The notes beneath the pieces are model-generated. The model was given only the letters and a program-made list of their open reading frames with translations. It had not been told where the DNA came from and did not search any database. Below, piece after piece: positions 36,320 through 46,740 of a stretch of 64,000 nucleotides of DNA. Within the stretch, counting starts at the first letter, position 1, and every line of letters begins with the position of its first letter. The stretch lies in the NCBI GenBank assembly GCA_964645005.1, contig CAZXYS010000021.1, positions 1 through 64,000 on the forward strand, in the 5' to 3' direction. Source of the DNA: CAZXYS01 sp964645005. GTDB lineage: Bacteria > Bacteroidota > Ignavibacteria > Kapaibacteriales > UBA2268. The translations under genes and the position numbers were made by a program.

Positions 36320-37282
36320 CTATAAAATCAGCAGCAGTACACCCATGAACACAACCAATATTAATGAAATTATGGAAGTTACCAGAGCAGTCCTGTTCGA
36401 AATCTTATATCTTCCGGCATCGACTTGTAGATTTTTTATCTTATCTTTTACCGATTTATTTTCTCTGTCAAATACTTCTTTTTGCAGGTAATTTCTATCA
36501 TTTACATCAGTTTTTAAATTATTGAATTCCATGAGAATATCATCTATCTGCTTGATTCTTCCGTAAATAGCTTCACTCAGCAAACTGAATCTGCTGTCTG
36601 ATTTTTTGTTTAGTTCCGTGATATCCCCTTTGATACTGTATATCTCGTGCCTTATCTCCTCTACGTCTCCCGTAACCAGCTTGAACTGCCTGCCCTGAGT
36701 GTCATTCAGTGACCAAAACTTGTTATTCTGTTCACTAAGTTTATCTTCAACTTTTCTAAACTTCAGGGCAATCTTAATATCAAGCTTCTTATCAGCATTT
36801 TCGAGTTCTTTGCTTAATTTTTTCTTATATTCACCGAGCAAAGATTCAAGTACTTCATTTGCGTTCTTACTGACATTTAATTGATTTTTAAGTTCTTTGT
36901 ATTGCTTATCACTATTTTCATACAAATCTTTTAAATTACCTGCCAGAAGGCTTATTTGATCCAACTCGTAATAAATATTAAATATATCTGCTGAGCGAGA
37001 TTCTAATAATTTTAAACGATCTTCAATGTTACTGTCGATTTCTTTCAATAAATTAGAAGCTTCTGTTCTAAAATACTTCAAACTGTCGAGAATCATCTTC
37101 TTCTCACTTTCAAGTTTACGAATATGATCGTTTGGATTTTTTTCTTCATCAATTTTTTCAATACCATTTATTTTCTCCGGCAGGTAAGCATGAAGAAAAT
37201 CATCGAGATAGCCATAATCAGCAAGCTCGTCATAGAACGTTTTGGGTTTGAATTTTTCACTATTTTTACTTACCTTATCCAT
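36320..37282 (-). CDS. Coiled-coil protein with a C-terminal membrane anchor
   Basis: A 320-residue hypothetical protein that I do not recognise as a named family. Residues ~50-280 are rich in K, E, L, N and D with heptad spacing, predicting a long coiled coil. Residues ~298-320 (TALVTSIISLILVVFMGVLL) form a single hydrophobic helix at the extreme C-terminus, so it is tail-anchored with the coil facing the cytoplasm. There is no signal peptide or enzymatic motif. It lies divergent from the rel gene across 255 bp of AT-rich DNA and has no operon partner. Confidence 0.7.
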   Translation of the reverse strand: MDKVSKNSEKFKPKTFYDELADYGYLDDFLHAYLPEKINGIEKIDEEKNPNDHIRKLESEKKMILDSLKYFRTEASNLLKEIDSNIEDRLKLLESRSADIFNIYYELDQISLLAGNLKDLYENSDKQYKELKNQLNVSKNANEVLESLLGEYKKKLSKELENADKKLDIKIALKFRKVEDKLSEQNNKFWSLNDTQGRQFKLVTGDVEEIRHEIYSIKGDITELNKKSDSRFSLLSEAIYGRIKQIDDILMEFNNLKTDVNDRNYLQKEVFDRENKSVKDKIKNLQVDAGRYKISNRTALVTSIISLILVVFMGVLLLIL

Positions 37283-37537
37283 ATCATTATTAATTATAAG
37301 AAATATATTACAAATTGAACTTACAAGTTATTATCGGTAGAAAAACAAAGTAACTTAGGAAAAAAGGCAATAATAAATAATAATTAATTTTATATAAATT
37401 AATAATTCACATAAGTTTATTGACTTTTTTCAAAATCTTCTAAGTTAAAGTAAAATCAATAATTTTTAAGATAATAGAAAAAAAGATGTCTCGTTTATAT
37501 GATTATAAAAATTTAATTTCACCAAAATGGTTTTGAG

Positions 37538-39808
37538 ATGTTTGGGACTTCAATAAAAAAAAAGGTTGATAATCTAACCAAGGACTTGGATTTGACTTCC
37601 GATCAAGCGGAAGATTTAGTAAATCTGCTTGACTTAGCCCGAAAAAACCTTCAATCTTACGATGAAAACCAAATAATCAAGGCTTTTTTATGGTGTTGCA
37701 ATGCACATAAAAATAAAGTTCGACGATCAGGAATGCCATTCTATACCCATCCTGTTGCTGTGGCTAGAATTGTAATAAATGAAATGCCATTAGATGATAT
37801 ATCCGTAATTTCGGCGTTGCTGCACGATATCCTTGATTATAGTGATAAATACTCACTGAAAGATCTTCGATCCGAATTTGGTTCGACAGTAGCAGAAGTT
37901 GTCGACGGCATAACAAAGATCAGACACATCGAAGGACATGGACTTGATCGTTTTGATCGTTTGGATAATTATCAGAAATTGCTTTTATCTGTCTTCAAGG
38001 ATGTCAGAATCATTCTTATTAAGCTCGCTGACAGGCTGCATAACATGAGAACGCTGGAACATCTCAACAAAGAACGGCGTTACAACCTGGCTAAAGAAAC
38101 CATGGATATTTATTCCCAATTCGCTAATAGATTCGGTTTAGCGAATATTAAATGGGAACTCGAAGATCTTGCCTTCAAAGAGTTAAACAAAAAAGCCTAC
38201 GACGAAATAAAAAAATCAATTCAATTAACCAGGAAAGAGCGGGAATCTTATGTCAACAAATTCAAAGAGCCAATAATCAAACGCCTGAATGAGGATAAAT
38301 TTATAAAGAAGAATAACATTAAATATGAAATTTCCGGCAGACCCAAACATATATATTCCACGTATCAAAAAATGCTGAAACGGGGACTGCCAGTTGACGA
38401 ATTAAATGATTTGTTTGCTATCCGGATAATTATTGATTCTGACGACCCCAATTTGTGTTTCTTCTTTTACGGCATTATTTGCGAATTGTACAAGCCAGTG
38501 CCCCAGACTTTTAAAAACTATATTTATCTTCCGAAGAAAAACGGCTACCAATCAATTCATACCGCTGTATTTGGACCGGATAAAAGACGCGTCGAGGTCC
38601 AGATACGAACCCGCGCTATGCACGAATTCGCAGAAAATGGTGTTGCAGCTCACTTCAAGTACAAGAGTGGTCATGTTACCGCAGAAAAAGTTCTGGAAGA
38701 TGAAAATCTTAAAAAATGGATGGATACCGTCCGTGAGATCTTCGAAAATTCCAGCGAGGAATCCACTCAGGAACTAATGGAGAGCGTCCGTCAGAACATT
38801 TTCCAGGACGAGATATATGTCTTCACTCCTGCAAATGAACTGAAAATATTGCCCAAAGATTCCACGCCTCTGGATTTCGCTTTCGAGATTCACTCAGAAC
38901 TGGGCTATCATTGTATCAGTGCCAAAGTTAACGGCAAGATTGCTCCGCTCAATCAAAAACTTAACAGTGGTGATCAGGTAGAAATATTAACATCCGAGCA
39001 ACAGGAACCATTAGCAGATTGGCTTGAATTTGTCGTTACTTCCTCCGCCCGCTCTCTTATTCACAAATATCTCAAAAACCGTAACAAGAATTATGAAGAG
39101 CAAGGCAGAGAATTATGGGCTGAAAAAGCTAAAACAAATGGATTGGTACTTACTGAAAATGAATTCGACAAGTTGTCCAAATCATTAAATTTCTGGGATA
39201 GACATGACTTCTTCCGCTCTATTGGTTCCGGCAAATTTGACCTTGAAAAGAACTTTGACTTTATACTTTATAAAGTCAAAGATGGTTTTAAAACTAATAA
39301 TCATAATTACAAAGAAATCAAAGAAGATAATCCGGAGAATGTTCCTATAGAAAATGAGTGGCATTCAAGGATCGATCCGTCGAGGAGTACCTTATCAGCA
39401 AAATATGCACATTGCTGCTATCCTATGCCCGGTGATAAGATTATGGGAATAATAACGAGCAATGATGAAATAATAATCCACCGTCGGGAATGCCAGGAAG
39501 TGCAGGAGTATATAAAGACAAATAAGATAAACCTCGTCGAACCTGACTGGAATTCACTGCCTCACGACCATTTTCATACGGAAATCATTATCAAAGGTGA
39601 CAACCGCCCAGGGTTATTAAATGATATCACAACGGAGATCATCTCTTTCCCTGAAACCGGCATCCGAGGCATTTCATACGACACTGATGATTCCATATTC
39701 ACAGGCAGGATAACAATTACTGTCAATGGACCGGAACACCTCAACAGGATTATTAATAAAATCAAGAGGATATCCGGCGTTAAAACAATTGAAAGGAAAT
39801 TGAATTAA
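37538..39808 (+). CDS. rel: RelA/SpoT family (p)ppGpp synthetase/hydrolase
   Basis: Stringent-response enzyme of the long Rel type, 756 residues: HD hydrolase domain (~50-210), synthetase (~250-370), TGS (~400-460), helical and zinc-finger-like region, and ACT (~680-756). The synthetase motifs look intact (SGRPKHIYSTYQKM, NGYQSIHTAV, RRVEVQIRTRAMHEFAE). In the hydrolase domain the His (FYTHP), H96-D97 and ADRLHNM are kept. However the conserved HDxxED signature reads H96-D-I-L-D100-Y101, so both the Glu and Asp of the ED pair are changed. The CC motif YAHCCYPMPGD of the ribosome-binding part is present. The start ATG at 37538 is preceded by no strong Shine-Dalgarno sequence. Confidence 0.95.
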   Translation: MFGTSIKKKVDNLTKDLDLTSDQAEDLVNLLDLARKNLQSYDENQIIKAFLWCCNAHKNKVRRSGMPFYTHPVAVARIVINEMPLDDISVISALLHDILDYSDKYSLKDLRSEFGSTVAEVVDGITKIRHIEGHGLDRFDRLDNYQKLLLSVFKDVRIILIKLADRLHNMRTLEHLNKERRYNLAKETMDIYSQFANRFGLANIKWELEDLAFKELNKKAYDEIKKSIQLTRKERESYVNKFKEPIIKRLNEDKFIKKNNIKYEISGRPKHIYSTYQKMLKRGLPVDELNDLFAIRIIIDSDDPNLCFFFYGIICELYKPVPQTFKNYIYLPKKNGYQSIHTAVFGPDKRRVEVQIRTRAMHEFAENGVAAHFKYKSGHVTAEKVLEDENLKKWMDTVREIFENSSEESTQELMESVRQNIFQDEIYVFTPANELKILPKDSTPLDFAFEIHSELGYHCISAKVNGKIAPLNQKLNSGDQVEILTSEQQEPLADWLEFVVTSSARSLIHKYLKNRNKNYEEQGRELWAEKAKTNGLVLTENEFDKLSKSLNFWDRHDFFRSIGSGKFDLEKNFDFILYKVKDGFKTNNHNYKEIKEDNPENVPIENEWHSRIDPSRSTLSAKYAHCCYPMPGDKIMGIITSNDEIIIHRRECQEVQEYIKTNKINLVEPDWNSLPHDHFHTEIIIKGDNRPGLLNDITTEIISFPETGIRGISYDTDDSIFTGRITITVNGPEHLNRIINKIKRISGVKTIERKLN

Positions 39809-39868
39809 TTTTAATTCTCTGCAATGTAAATTGTACTCTGCAAATGAAAAAACAACTGAAAGAGAAAT

Positions 39869-41878
39869 TCAATACCTTTTCCTTCGCCTGATTGCGTCTT
39901 CTATTGCATCAAATCCCTGAAATGACAGCCCTCTGCTTTTCGCCAGTTTGATTACACTGTCAGCTTCATTCAACTTGTCAGTGTTCAAATAACAGAAAGC
40001 CAGATTATAATAATAGTATTGGTATTTGGGCAGTAATTCCACCAATCTGCCGTAGGTTTCGGAAGCTTTTTTGTAATTTTCCCGCTTCAATTGTATTTGC
40101 CCAATTAATTCCAAAGCATTGATATCTTTAGGATTAAAATCAACGAGGCTGTCCAGCCAAAATAAAGCGCTGTCCGGTTTATTCAAATGATAATATGATA
40201 ATCCCAGATTATACAGGGCATCTCTGTTTTGAGGATCATCGTTGATCTGGATTTTCAGATATTTCTTAGCACGGGAATAATTCTTTTGCTGAGTGAAATA
40301 AGATATTAGATAAGTAGTTATGGTTTTCTTTTTAAAACCTCTATCAATCAGGTATTCGTACAATTCAACCGCTCTTTCGATATTTCCCTGCCGCATATAT
40401 ATCTCTGCCAGAGCGTAATAATAGCGGTTATATTCCTTGTATTCAAGAGACTTTTTAATAATTTCGGCGGCTTTGTCATACTTTTCTTCCTGCTTGTGGC
40501 AGGAAGCGATGACGGACAGCATCTCTGCATTGGCATGGTCTACCCAGTAAGGCGTCTGGGAAATTCGCAGGGCGCGGTCAATTGTTGCTTCCGTATTTGC
40601 ATTTATACCAATCCAGACAGACGTCCCAAGAAAGCAGACGAATACAAGCGGATAGGCAATTTTATTAAAATTCTCAGGTTTGATACTCGTTATGAGATAA
40701 GCAATTAGCAAAGTGAGAGGAAATCCCGAAACAGCGAATAGATCCCAGTCCCGCGCGTATCCCAGATCCGGCTTAAAAACTATTAGTAAAAATAAGGCGC
40801 CGGCAGATGCAATCAGCAGGAAAATCAAAGTATTATCAATTTTAATATTTTTTATATTGAATAAAATGAATGGCAGGGCTATCAGTGCGGGCGAAGTCAG
40901 AGCCAACTGGTTAAGCACATCGTTTATATGCCCGATTGATAAAATCCCATAGAGATCGCCCTTCGAGAACAGCGGCAGGATATGACTGTGTGCCGTCATA
41001 TCCGTGTAAAGCCTTTCCGGTGAAAATCCGCTGATGGCAGCGATTATCAGTAATAATCCCATTGCCGCCAAAATTATTAAAATTATGAAAAGCCATCGCA
41101 GCAACTGTTTTCCGGTCTGATATTCCTTCAGCTCCGCCACATAGGCATAAACCGCTGCTGGCGCAAATATCACCGCAAGCGGATGAAATATCGCCCCGAG
41201 ACAAATAAAAATCGCCGGGAATGCCGAAAATTTTCCTTCCCGCAGCATTCCCATTGCCGAAAGCAGGAATAGCAGCGAAAAACAAGCCATCACCGTGTAG
41301 CTCTCGGTGTAGCCAAAAAACAGAACTATTGCGCCGGAAGTCAGCAGCAGAAGTCCTGACAGCCAGCGGTATTTATTTTCAGCGAAAATCCGCCCCAAAT
41401 AAAACCAAGCGCCATAAAATGCGATCAAGCCTGATAATATACTGACAAATTTGAAGACCTGCTGTGCCGATACGCCCGGCTCAGGATTGAGCAGTTTGTA
41501 CAGCCATGAATGCAGGAAAGTATCCAGCGGCTCTGCAGCGATGAACATCACGCCCATTTCGACATTTTTCACGCGCAGCCGGCCATCGCCCAACAGCGGT
41601 ATCGCCTGCGAGAAAATGTAGAACAGCAGAGCGAAAATGACTATCCAGACGTAGATAGGTATTCTGCCGAAAAGTTTTCCAGCGTTATCTATTGTATGCG
41701 TTAAGCTCTTTTGAACTTTGGGAACTAGCGAGATTACACCGAGCAGGAACAGCGACACAGCCGCCCATTCCGGCAGGTAATGCCATGCGTCGAATCCCCA
41801 CAACCAAGGCGATACCGCAAAAGCCGTAAGCAGATGCAATCCCAGAAATATTAACACAAGTATTATCATTACTATCAT
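39869..41878 (-). CDS. Multi-pass membrane protein with C-terminal TPR domain
   Basis: A 669-residue protein. Residues ~1-410 contain about ten or eleven hydrophobic helices with large loops, an organisation like GT-C-fold glycosyltransferases or uncharacterised membrane proteins (loop motif SQAIPLLGDGRLRVKN after the third helix; FKPDLGYARDWDLFAVSG later). Residues ~440-650 are five or six TPR units (YYALAEIYMRQGNIERAVEL, ALYNLGLSYYHLNKPDSALF) placed on the opposite side of the last helix. No named function can be assigned. It is convergent with rel, 60 bp apart, and divergent from the MscS gene. Confidence 0.75.
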   Translation of the reverse strand: MIVMIILVLIFLGLHLLTAFAVSPWLWGFDAWHYLPEWAAVSLFLLGVISLVPKVQKSLTHTIDNAGKLFGRIPIYVWIVIFALLFYIFSQAIPLLGDGRLRVKNVEMGVMFIAAEPLDTFLHSWLYKLLNPEPGVSAQQVFKFVSILSGLIAFYGAWFYLGRIFAENKYRWLSGLLLLTSGAIVLFFGYTESYTVMACFSLLFLLSAMGMLREGKFSAFPAIFICLGAIFHPLAVIFAPAAVYAYVAELKEYQTGKQLLRWLFIILIILAAMGLLLIIAAISGFSPERLYTDMTAHSHILPLFSKGDLYGILSIGHINDVLNQLALTSPALIALPFILFNIKNIKIDNTLIFLLIASAGALFLLIVFKPDLGYARDWDLFAVSGFPLTLLIAYLITSIKPENFNKIAYPLVFVCFLGTSVWIGINANTEATIDRALRISQTPYWVDHANAEMLSVIASCHKQEEKYDKAAEIIKKSLEYKEYNRYYYALAEIYMRQGNIERAVELYEYLIDRGFKKKTITTYLISYFTQQKNYSRAKKYLKIQINDDPQNRDALYNLGLSYYHLNKPDSALFWLDSLVDFNPKDINALELIGQIQLKRENYKKASETYGRLVELLPKYQYYYYNLAFCYLNTDKLNEADSVIKLAKSRGLSFQGFDAIEDAIRRRKRY

Positions 41879-42003
41879 AAAGATTTCCCAAATATCGAAA
41901 TATCAAGTTAACAAAGATTTTTTTTATTTAAAATTGTTTACTGTATTTTTACGAAATTCAATTACGAAGTATTTGTACATTGTTTAACAATTTGTAGAAG
42001 ATA

Positions 42004-43665
42004 ATGAAAAAAACGCTGCAACTGACTAATTTGAAATTCCTTGCTTATATTATTGCTTTTCTCTTTTTTTCAAATATAAATGTGCAGGCGCAGGATGAGC
42101 CGGACACTACCGTAAACCTGAGCACACCGCGCAAAACCGTTCATACGCACCTGATAAACCTTCAGGAAGAGTATGACAATCCCGCTAAAGCTGCAAAAAC
42201 ACTGAATATAGAAAATCAGGATTCCAAACGTGCGAAAGAAATCGCCGAAAAGCTTTTCAAGGTGTTCAACGGCAAGGCTTTGTATGTAAAGCTTAATGAT
42301 ATCCCCGACGAACCGAATTACAGTGATTCGGAAACAGGTAATCATAAATACGTGCTTTTCGATGAACTGCCGCAGGTATATCTCGTTAAAAAAGGCGAAA
42401 TATGGCTCTATTCGAAGGAAACAGTTCAGGCAATCCCGGAACTTTACGAAGCCACCTTCCCCGTCGATGAGGAAAGACTAAGAGAGATACTGCCCGAATT
42501 CACATTCAATAAATTCCTGGGGCTATATCTCTGGCAGTATTTCGGGATTATAATTTATGCTGCCTTAGCATTAGTCCTGTTCTATGTTTTGACAAAGATC
42601 TTCGGATATTATCTCATTCGAATAATGCGGCGCACGCAGGCTAAGGAAATGTCCGACAGGTACATTAAACCTCTTGCACGACCGCTTAGCTGGCTGATAA
42701 TATTCTCGCTGTTGTCACTGCTGCTGCCGATATTAGACCTGCCTATCAAGCTGAATCTCGTCTTTTCCTACGCATTTCGGGCGCTAATCCCATTTTTCGC
42801 AACGATGGTGGTTTACAGGCTTACTGACCTGATAGCCGATATTTTCGATACAGTAGCTTCAAAAACCAAGACCACAGTGGATGACAATCTTGTTCCATTT
42901 GCGAGGAAAGCTCTGAAATTCTTCGTCATAGGTTTTGGCGCCATATTTATCTTAGAAAATGTTAATATTCCCATAACGCCGCTAATCGCCGGTATATCGA
43001 TTGGCGGTCTGGCATTTGCTCTTGCGGCGCAGGATACGGTGAAAAATCTCTTCGGCTCGGTGACCATTTTCGCCGATCAGCCCTTCGAAGTCGGCGACTG
43101 GATTGTCTTCGACGGCAATGAGGGTATGGTCGAGGAAGTAGGTATCCGCTCGACGCGGGTCAGGACCTTCTACAATTCGCTGGTGTCGATCCCAAACGGC
43201 AAACTCTCTGACATAGTCATCGACAACATGGGGCGCCGCCAGTACCGCCGCTACTTCACAAAGATTTCGCTCACTTACGACACACCCACAGATAAATTCG
43301 AAGCCTTCGTAAAGGGCTTGCGAGAAATTGTTCTGGCACATCCCAGTACACGCAAGGATTATTTCCAGGTGCATTTGTATGATTTTTCGGCATATTCAAT
43401 CGATGTATTGTTTTATATTTTCTTCAATGTGCCGGATTGGACGGCGGAACTGGAAGCCCGCCACGACATGAACCGCGAGATAATCAAATGCGCCGAGGCT
43501 GTCGGCGTTCGCTTCGCCTTCCCGACAAGCACAGTGCATGTGGAAAATTTCCCTAATACGGAGTCTCTTACTCCGAAGCATGAAGATCCAAATAATATAC
43601 TTGATGAAAAAGTCGAAGATTTTAAGAGGTATTTGCTGACGAAGTATAATAAGGAAGGGGAATAA
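42004..43665 (+). CDS. MscS-family mechanosensitive ion channel
   Basis: Inner-membrane small-conductance mechanosensitive channel that releases solutes on hypo-osmotic shock. Seen: an N-terminal signal peptide (ends NVQAQ), a ~150-residue periplasmic region, four or five transmembrane helices (about 178-340), the pore-lining Gly/Ala-rich helix GISIGGLAFALAAQDTVKNLFGS, and the cytoplasmic MscS beta domain (FEVGDWIVFDGNEGMVEEVG, IRSTRVRTFYNSLVSIPNGKL). At 553 residues it is longer than the 286-residue E. coli MscS owing to the extra N-terminal periplasmic domain. Monocistronic by spacing. Confidence 0.93.
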   Translation: MKKTLQLTNLKFLAYIIAFLFFSNINVQAQDEPDTTVNLSTPRKTVHTHLINLQEEYDNPAKAAKTLNIENQDSKRAKEIAEKLFKVFNGKALYVKLNDIPDEPNYSDSETGNHKYVLFDELPQVYLVKKGEIWLYSKETVQAIPELYEATFPVDEERLREILPEFTFNKFLGLYLWQYFGIIIYAALALVLFYVLTKIFGYYLIRIMRRTQAKEMSDRYIKPLARPLSWLIIFSLLSLLLPILDLPIKLNLVFSYAFRALIPFFATMVVYRLTDLIADIFDTVASKTKTTVDDNLVPFARKALKFFVIGFGAIFILENVNIPITPLIAGISIGGLAFALAAQDTVKNLFGSVTIFADQPFEVGDWIVFDGNEGMVEEVGIRSTRVRTFYNSLVSIPNGKLSDIVIDNMGRRQYRRYFTKISLTYDTPTDKFEAFVKGLREIVLAHPSTRKDYFQVHLYDFSAYSIDVLFYIFFNVPDWTAELEARHDMNREIIKCAEAVGVRFAFPTSTVHVENFPNTESLTPKHEDPNNILDEKVEDFKRYLLTKYNKEGE

Positions 43666-43829
43666 GATGGCTTTAATCTGTGAACGAAAACTTTTTTAAA
43701 GATATGCTGCGATAAATTTGACTGTATTATGCACCTCAATTAAAATTTCATCAGGATTTTTTTGAGTACTTCAAGATATAAATCTTATATTTGTTATTCA
43801 TTAATTTTTGCAAATAAAAATCTTACATT

Positions 43830-46073
43830 ATGACTCTGAAACTTGTTAAAGACGATGGTGAAAACCGTAACAGCTCAAAGAATATTCAAATTTTAAACGG
43901 ACTTAATCCACCTCAAAAAGAAGCTGTACAGCATATAAACGGTCCGCTTCTGATTATAGCCGGCGCAGGAAGCGGCAAGACCCGTGTGCTTACTCATCGC
44001 GTAGCATATCTCATTCAGCAGGGTATCAAGCCCTGGAATATACTGGCTCTTACATTTACTAATAAGGCTGCCAATGAGATGGTTGAACGAATAGCTCAGA
44101 TCGTTGATGAAAAGGCTGCAAAGCAGATATGGGCTGGTACTTTTCACTCTATATTTGCGAGAATACTCCGTACCGAAGCAGAGCAGATCGGCTATACGTC
44201 GAATTTTTCCATATATGATGCTGATGATTCACTCCGTCTGATCAGAAATGTTATGGATTCGCTTGGCATATCACAGAAGGAGTTTCCGGCGCAGGGGATG
44301 CGATCCCGAATTTCCAATGCGAAGAATCAAATGCTCTCCGTTGGTAAATACAGAAAAGAAGCTGAAGAAACCGGTACTATTTTAGAGCAGCAAACAGGGC
44401 TCGTCTTCGAAACTTATGAAAAGCAGCTCAAACTCAATAATGCTATGGATTTCGACGACCTGCTCATTAATATAATCCACGTGCTTCAAAATTCTAAGGA
44501 AACCCTGCAGAAATATCAGGATAAATTCAAGTACATTCTCGTAGATGAATACCAGGACACTAACCGCGCTCAGTACCTTGCGGTGAATCTATTGGCTAAA
44601 TCTCACAAAAATCTTTGCGTAGTAGGTGATGATGCTCAAAGTATTTATCGTTGGCGGGGCGCGGATATAAGGAATATCCTCGATTTCCAAAAGGATTTCC
44701 CCGACGCCAAAGTTATCCGGCTCGAGCAGAATTACCGTTCGACAAAGCTGATACTTGATGCGGCAGATTCAGTAATTCGAAATAACCGAAATCAAATGCC
44801 CAAAAAACTATGGACAGAACAGACTGCCGGTGACAAAATCAAGTTATTTGAATGCGGTGATGAGAGACATGAAGCTGAAAAGATAGGTTCCGGAATTCGC
44901 ACTCAGATTGAAGACGGCTGCAAGCCCGAGGATATCGCAGTTCTTTACAGGACGAATGCACAATCGCTGGCTATAGAAAATGCTTTGCGCATGATGAGGA
45001 TCCCATACATGATTGTCGGCGGGACATCTTTTTACAGGAGAAAAGAGATCAAGGATGCTCTCTCTTACTTACGTTTGCTTCTGAACCGGCAGGACAATGA
45101 ATCTCTGCTGCGCATCGTAAATGAGCCGCCGCGGGGTTTGGGTAAAGTCTCACTGAATCATATAAAAAATTATGCCGAGGAGAAGGGATTGACTTTGTTT
45201 GAGGCTTTTCTGCAGGCTGATAAAATCGATGAACTCAAGCCAAAAGCAAAAAATTCTGCTAAGCAATTTGCAGCCATGCTGAAGGAGTATCTTGACAAGG
45301 ATGAAAAAGCCGCACCTGATGAATTAGCCAGAAAATTTATCGAAGCAGCAGGTTTGCCGGACATGTACAAGGAGATTGGAACGGAGGAAGCACTCGATCG
45401 CTGGAATAACATAGATCAGTTGCTTTCGGACATCACTCAATATTTCCGCGGCAATGATGAAGATGAGCTCGAAGATTATCTTCAGCAGGTCTCGCTTGTA
45501 TCCGACATTGATGAAGCGGATACATCCGAAAATAAAGTTAAGCTGATGACGCTGCATTCCGCAAAAGGGCTTGAATTTCCTGTTGTATTCATTTCGGGGT
45601 TGGAGCAGGGGCTGTTCCCGCTGCAAAAATCGGATATGCATCCGGAAGAGGAGGCTGAAGAAAGGCGGCTGTTCTACGTTGGAATTACCCGTGCCGAACG
45701 CAGGGTGTTTCTTTCCTATGCCAGAAGACGGATGCGGTTTGGCGAGATACAGTACCAGTCTCCTTCGGATTTCATCAACGAAATTGATGAGAAGTATATC
45801 GAATCCAAGAAGAAAAAAACTAATGCAGCTGTCACCAACACTCAAAGCTCAAAAAGCGAAGTCTTACCAAAGCAGTATAAGAAGAATCACCAACCAAAGC
45901 CTGAACCGCAATGGGATTTTGAAGTTGGCGACCGTGTAAGTCATTCGCATTTTGGTGTGGGTAAGATAACCGGACTCAGTGGTTCAGGAGAAAAGCGAAT
46001 GGCAATTGTGTCATTTCCAAATTACGGCAAAAAAAAACTTATGCTGCAATACGCGAAGCTGGTCAAGATATGA
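43830..46073 (+). CDS. pcrA: UvrD/PcrA-type ATP-dependent DNA helicase
   Basis: Superfamily 1A 3'-5' helicase for repair and clearing of replication conflicts. Seen: Q-motif LNPPQKEAV, motif I IIAGAGSGKTRVL, Ia LALTFTNKAANEM, II ILVDEYQDTN, III VVGDDAQSIYRWRGAD, IV RLEQNYRST, V LMTLHSAKGLEFPVVFISG and VI RRLFYVGITRAERRVFLSYA. The C-terminal ~50 residues (WDFEVGDRVSHSHFGVGKI) form the Tudor-like domain typical of PcrA/UvrD, so 747 residues is complete. A repeat-rich gap follows. Confidence 0.96.
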   Translation: MTLKLVKDDGENRNSSKNIQILNGLNPPQKEAVQHINGPLLIIAGAGSGKTRVLTHRVAYLIQQGIKPWNILALTFTNKAANEMVERIAQIVDEKAAKQIWAGTFHSIFARILRTEAEQIGYTSNFSIYDADDSLRLIRNVMDSLGISQKEFPAQGMRSRISNAKNQMLSVGKYRKEAEETGTILEQQTGLVFETYEKQLKLNNAMDFDDLLINIIHVLQNSKETLQKYQDKFKYILVDEYQDTNRAQYLAVNLLAKSHKNLCVVGDDAQSIYRWRGADIRNILDFQKDFPDAKVIRLEQNYRSTKLILDAADSVIRNNRNQMPKKLWTEQTAGDKIKLFECGDERHEAEKIGSGIRTQIEDGCKPEDIAVLYRTNAQSLAIENALRMMRIPYMIVGGTSFYRRKEIKDALSYLRLLLNRQDNESLLRIVNEPPRGLGKVSLNHIKNYAEEKGLTLFEAFLQADKIDELKPKAKNSAKQFAAMLKEYLDKDEKAAPDELARKFIEAAGLPDMYKEIGTEEALDRWNNIDQLLSDITQYFRGNDEDELEDYLQQVSLVSDIDEADTSENKVKLMTLHSAKGLEFPVVFISGLEQGLFPLQKSDMHPEEEAEERRLFYVGITRAERRVFLSYARRRMRFGEIQYQSPSDFINEIDEKYIESKKKKTNAAVTNTQSSKSEVLPKQYKKNHQPKPEPQWDFEVGDRVSHSHFGVGKITGLSGSGEKRMAIVSFPNYGKKKLMLQYAKLVKI

Positions 46074-46405
46074 CAGATGTGCTTATATAAAGAATCTTAT
46101 GAATTCAGTCGCTCGTTAATTTCATACTATTTAATTTATTTTTTCTCATTTCTTGAAAAGCTTGAAAGACTTTTGGGTAGAAAAGTTCAATTGCTTTCTC
46201 TTAAAACGCTTAAAAATGAAGATTTTCTATTCACGTTGAAATCCTTCGTATTTCTGATTATAATTAGTTTGAATCGCTGATTAATGTGCAAAGTGCCACT
46301 CCGGGGGAAACTGTGCTTCCCAAATCGGAGAGAGTGTGTAAAAACACGCAAAATCAATATTAAACAAAATACAATTACTTTTAAATACCGCACTGACACT
46401 TGGTA

Positions 46406-46653
46406 GAGATTGCTTCGCTTCACTCGCAATGACATAAATTTAACCCCTGGTTTTTGATAACCCTGCGGAAGACTTGTGCTTACAAAAGTGTTAGATGGGT
46501 TATTGCATTAGAACATAAACAATCTCTTATTTCCCCTCATCTCCAGCCCCTCCTCCCGGCTGGAGAAGGGTGTAAGAATTTCTTATTACACTGAAAGTGA
46601 GGCAGCCTAGGGGCGTTTCTAAGCGAGTTAGCTGTTTTTTGCCACAAATGCAA
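46406..46653. repeat. Dispersed repeat cluster in the 46074-46740 gap
   Basis: The 667-bp gap after the helicase lacks a credible gene but holds three repeat-like parts. The 28-bp unit 46406-46433 (ATTGCTTCGCTTC...GCAATGAC) has the form of the short palindromic repeat seen in many environmental bacterial genomes. A hairpin follows with arms CTCCAGCC (46541-46548) and GGCTGGAG (46558-46565). Then comes the 55-bp unit 46599-46653, a near copy of 23266-23320 (46/55 bases). Confidence 0.7.
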
Positions 46654-46740
46654 TTAAGTTTTTTGAATCCTGGTTAATTTCATAGAAGTTTGTGAAATAC
46701 TAATAATGCTTACTGTTGAACATTAACAGCTAGTCTTCTA

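Noticed and set aside
46187..46435. 82-codon minus-strand frame starting MSLRVKRSNLY
   Set aside because: This peptide is the familiar spurious translation of a dispersed palindromic repeat, not a gene.
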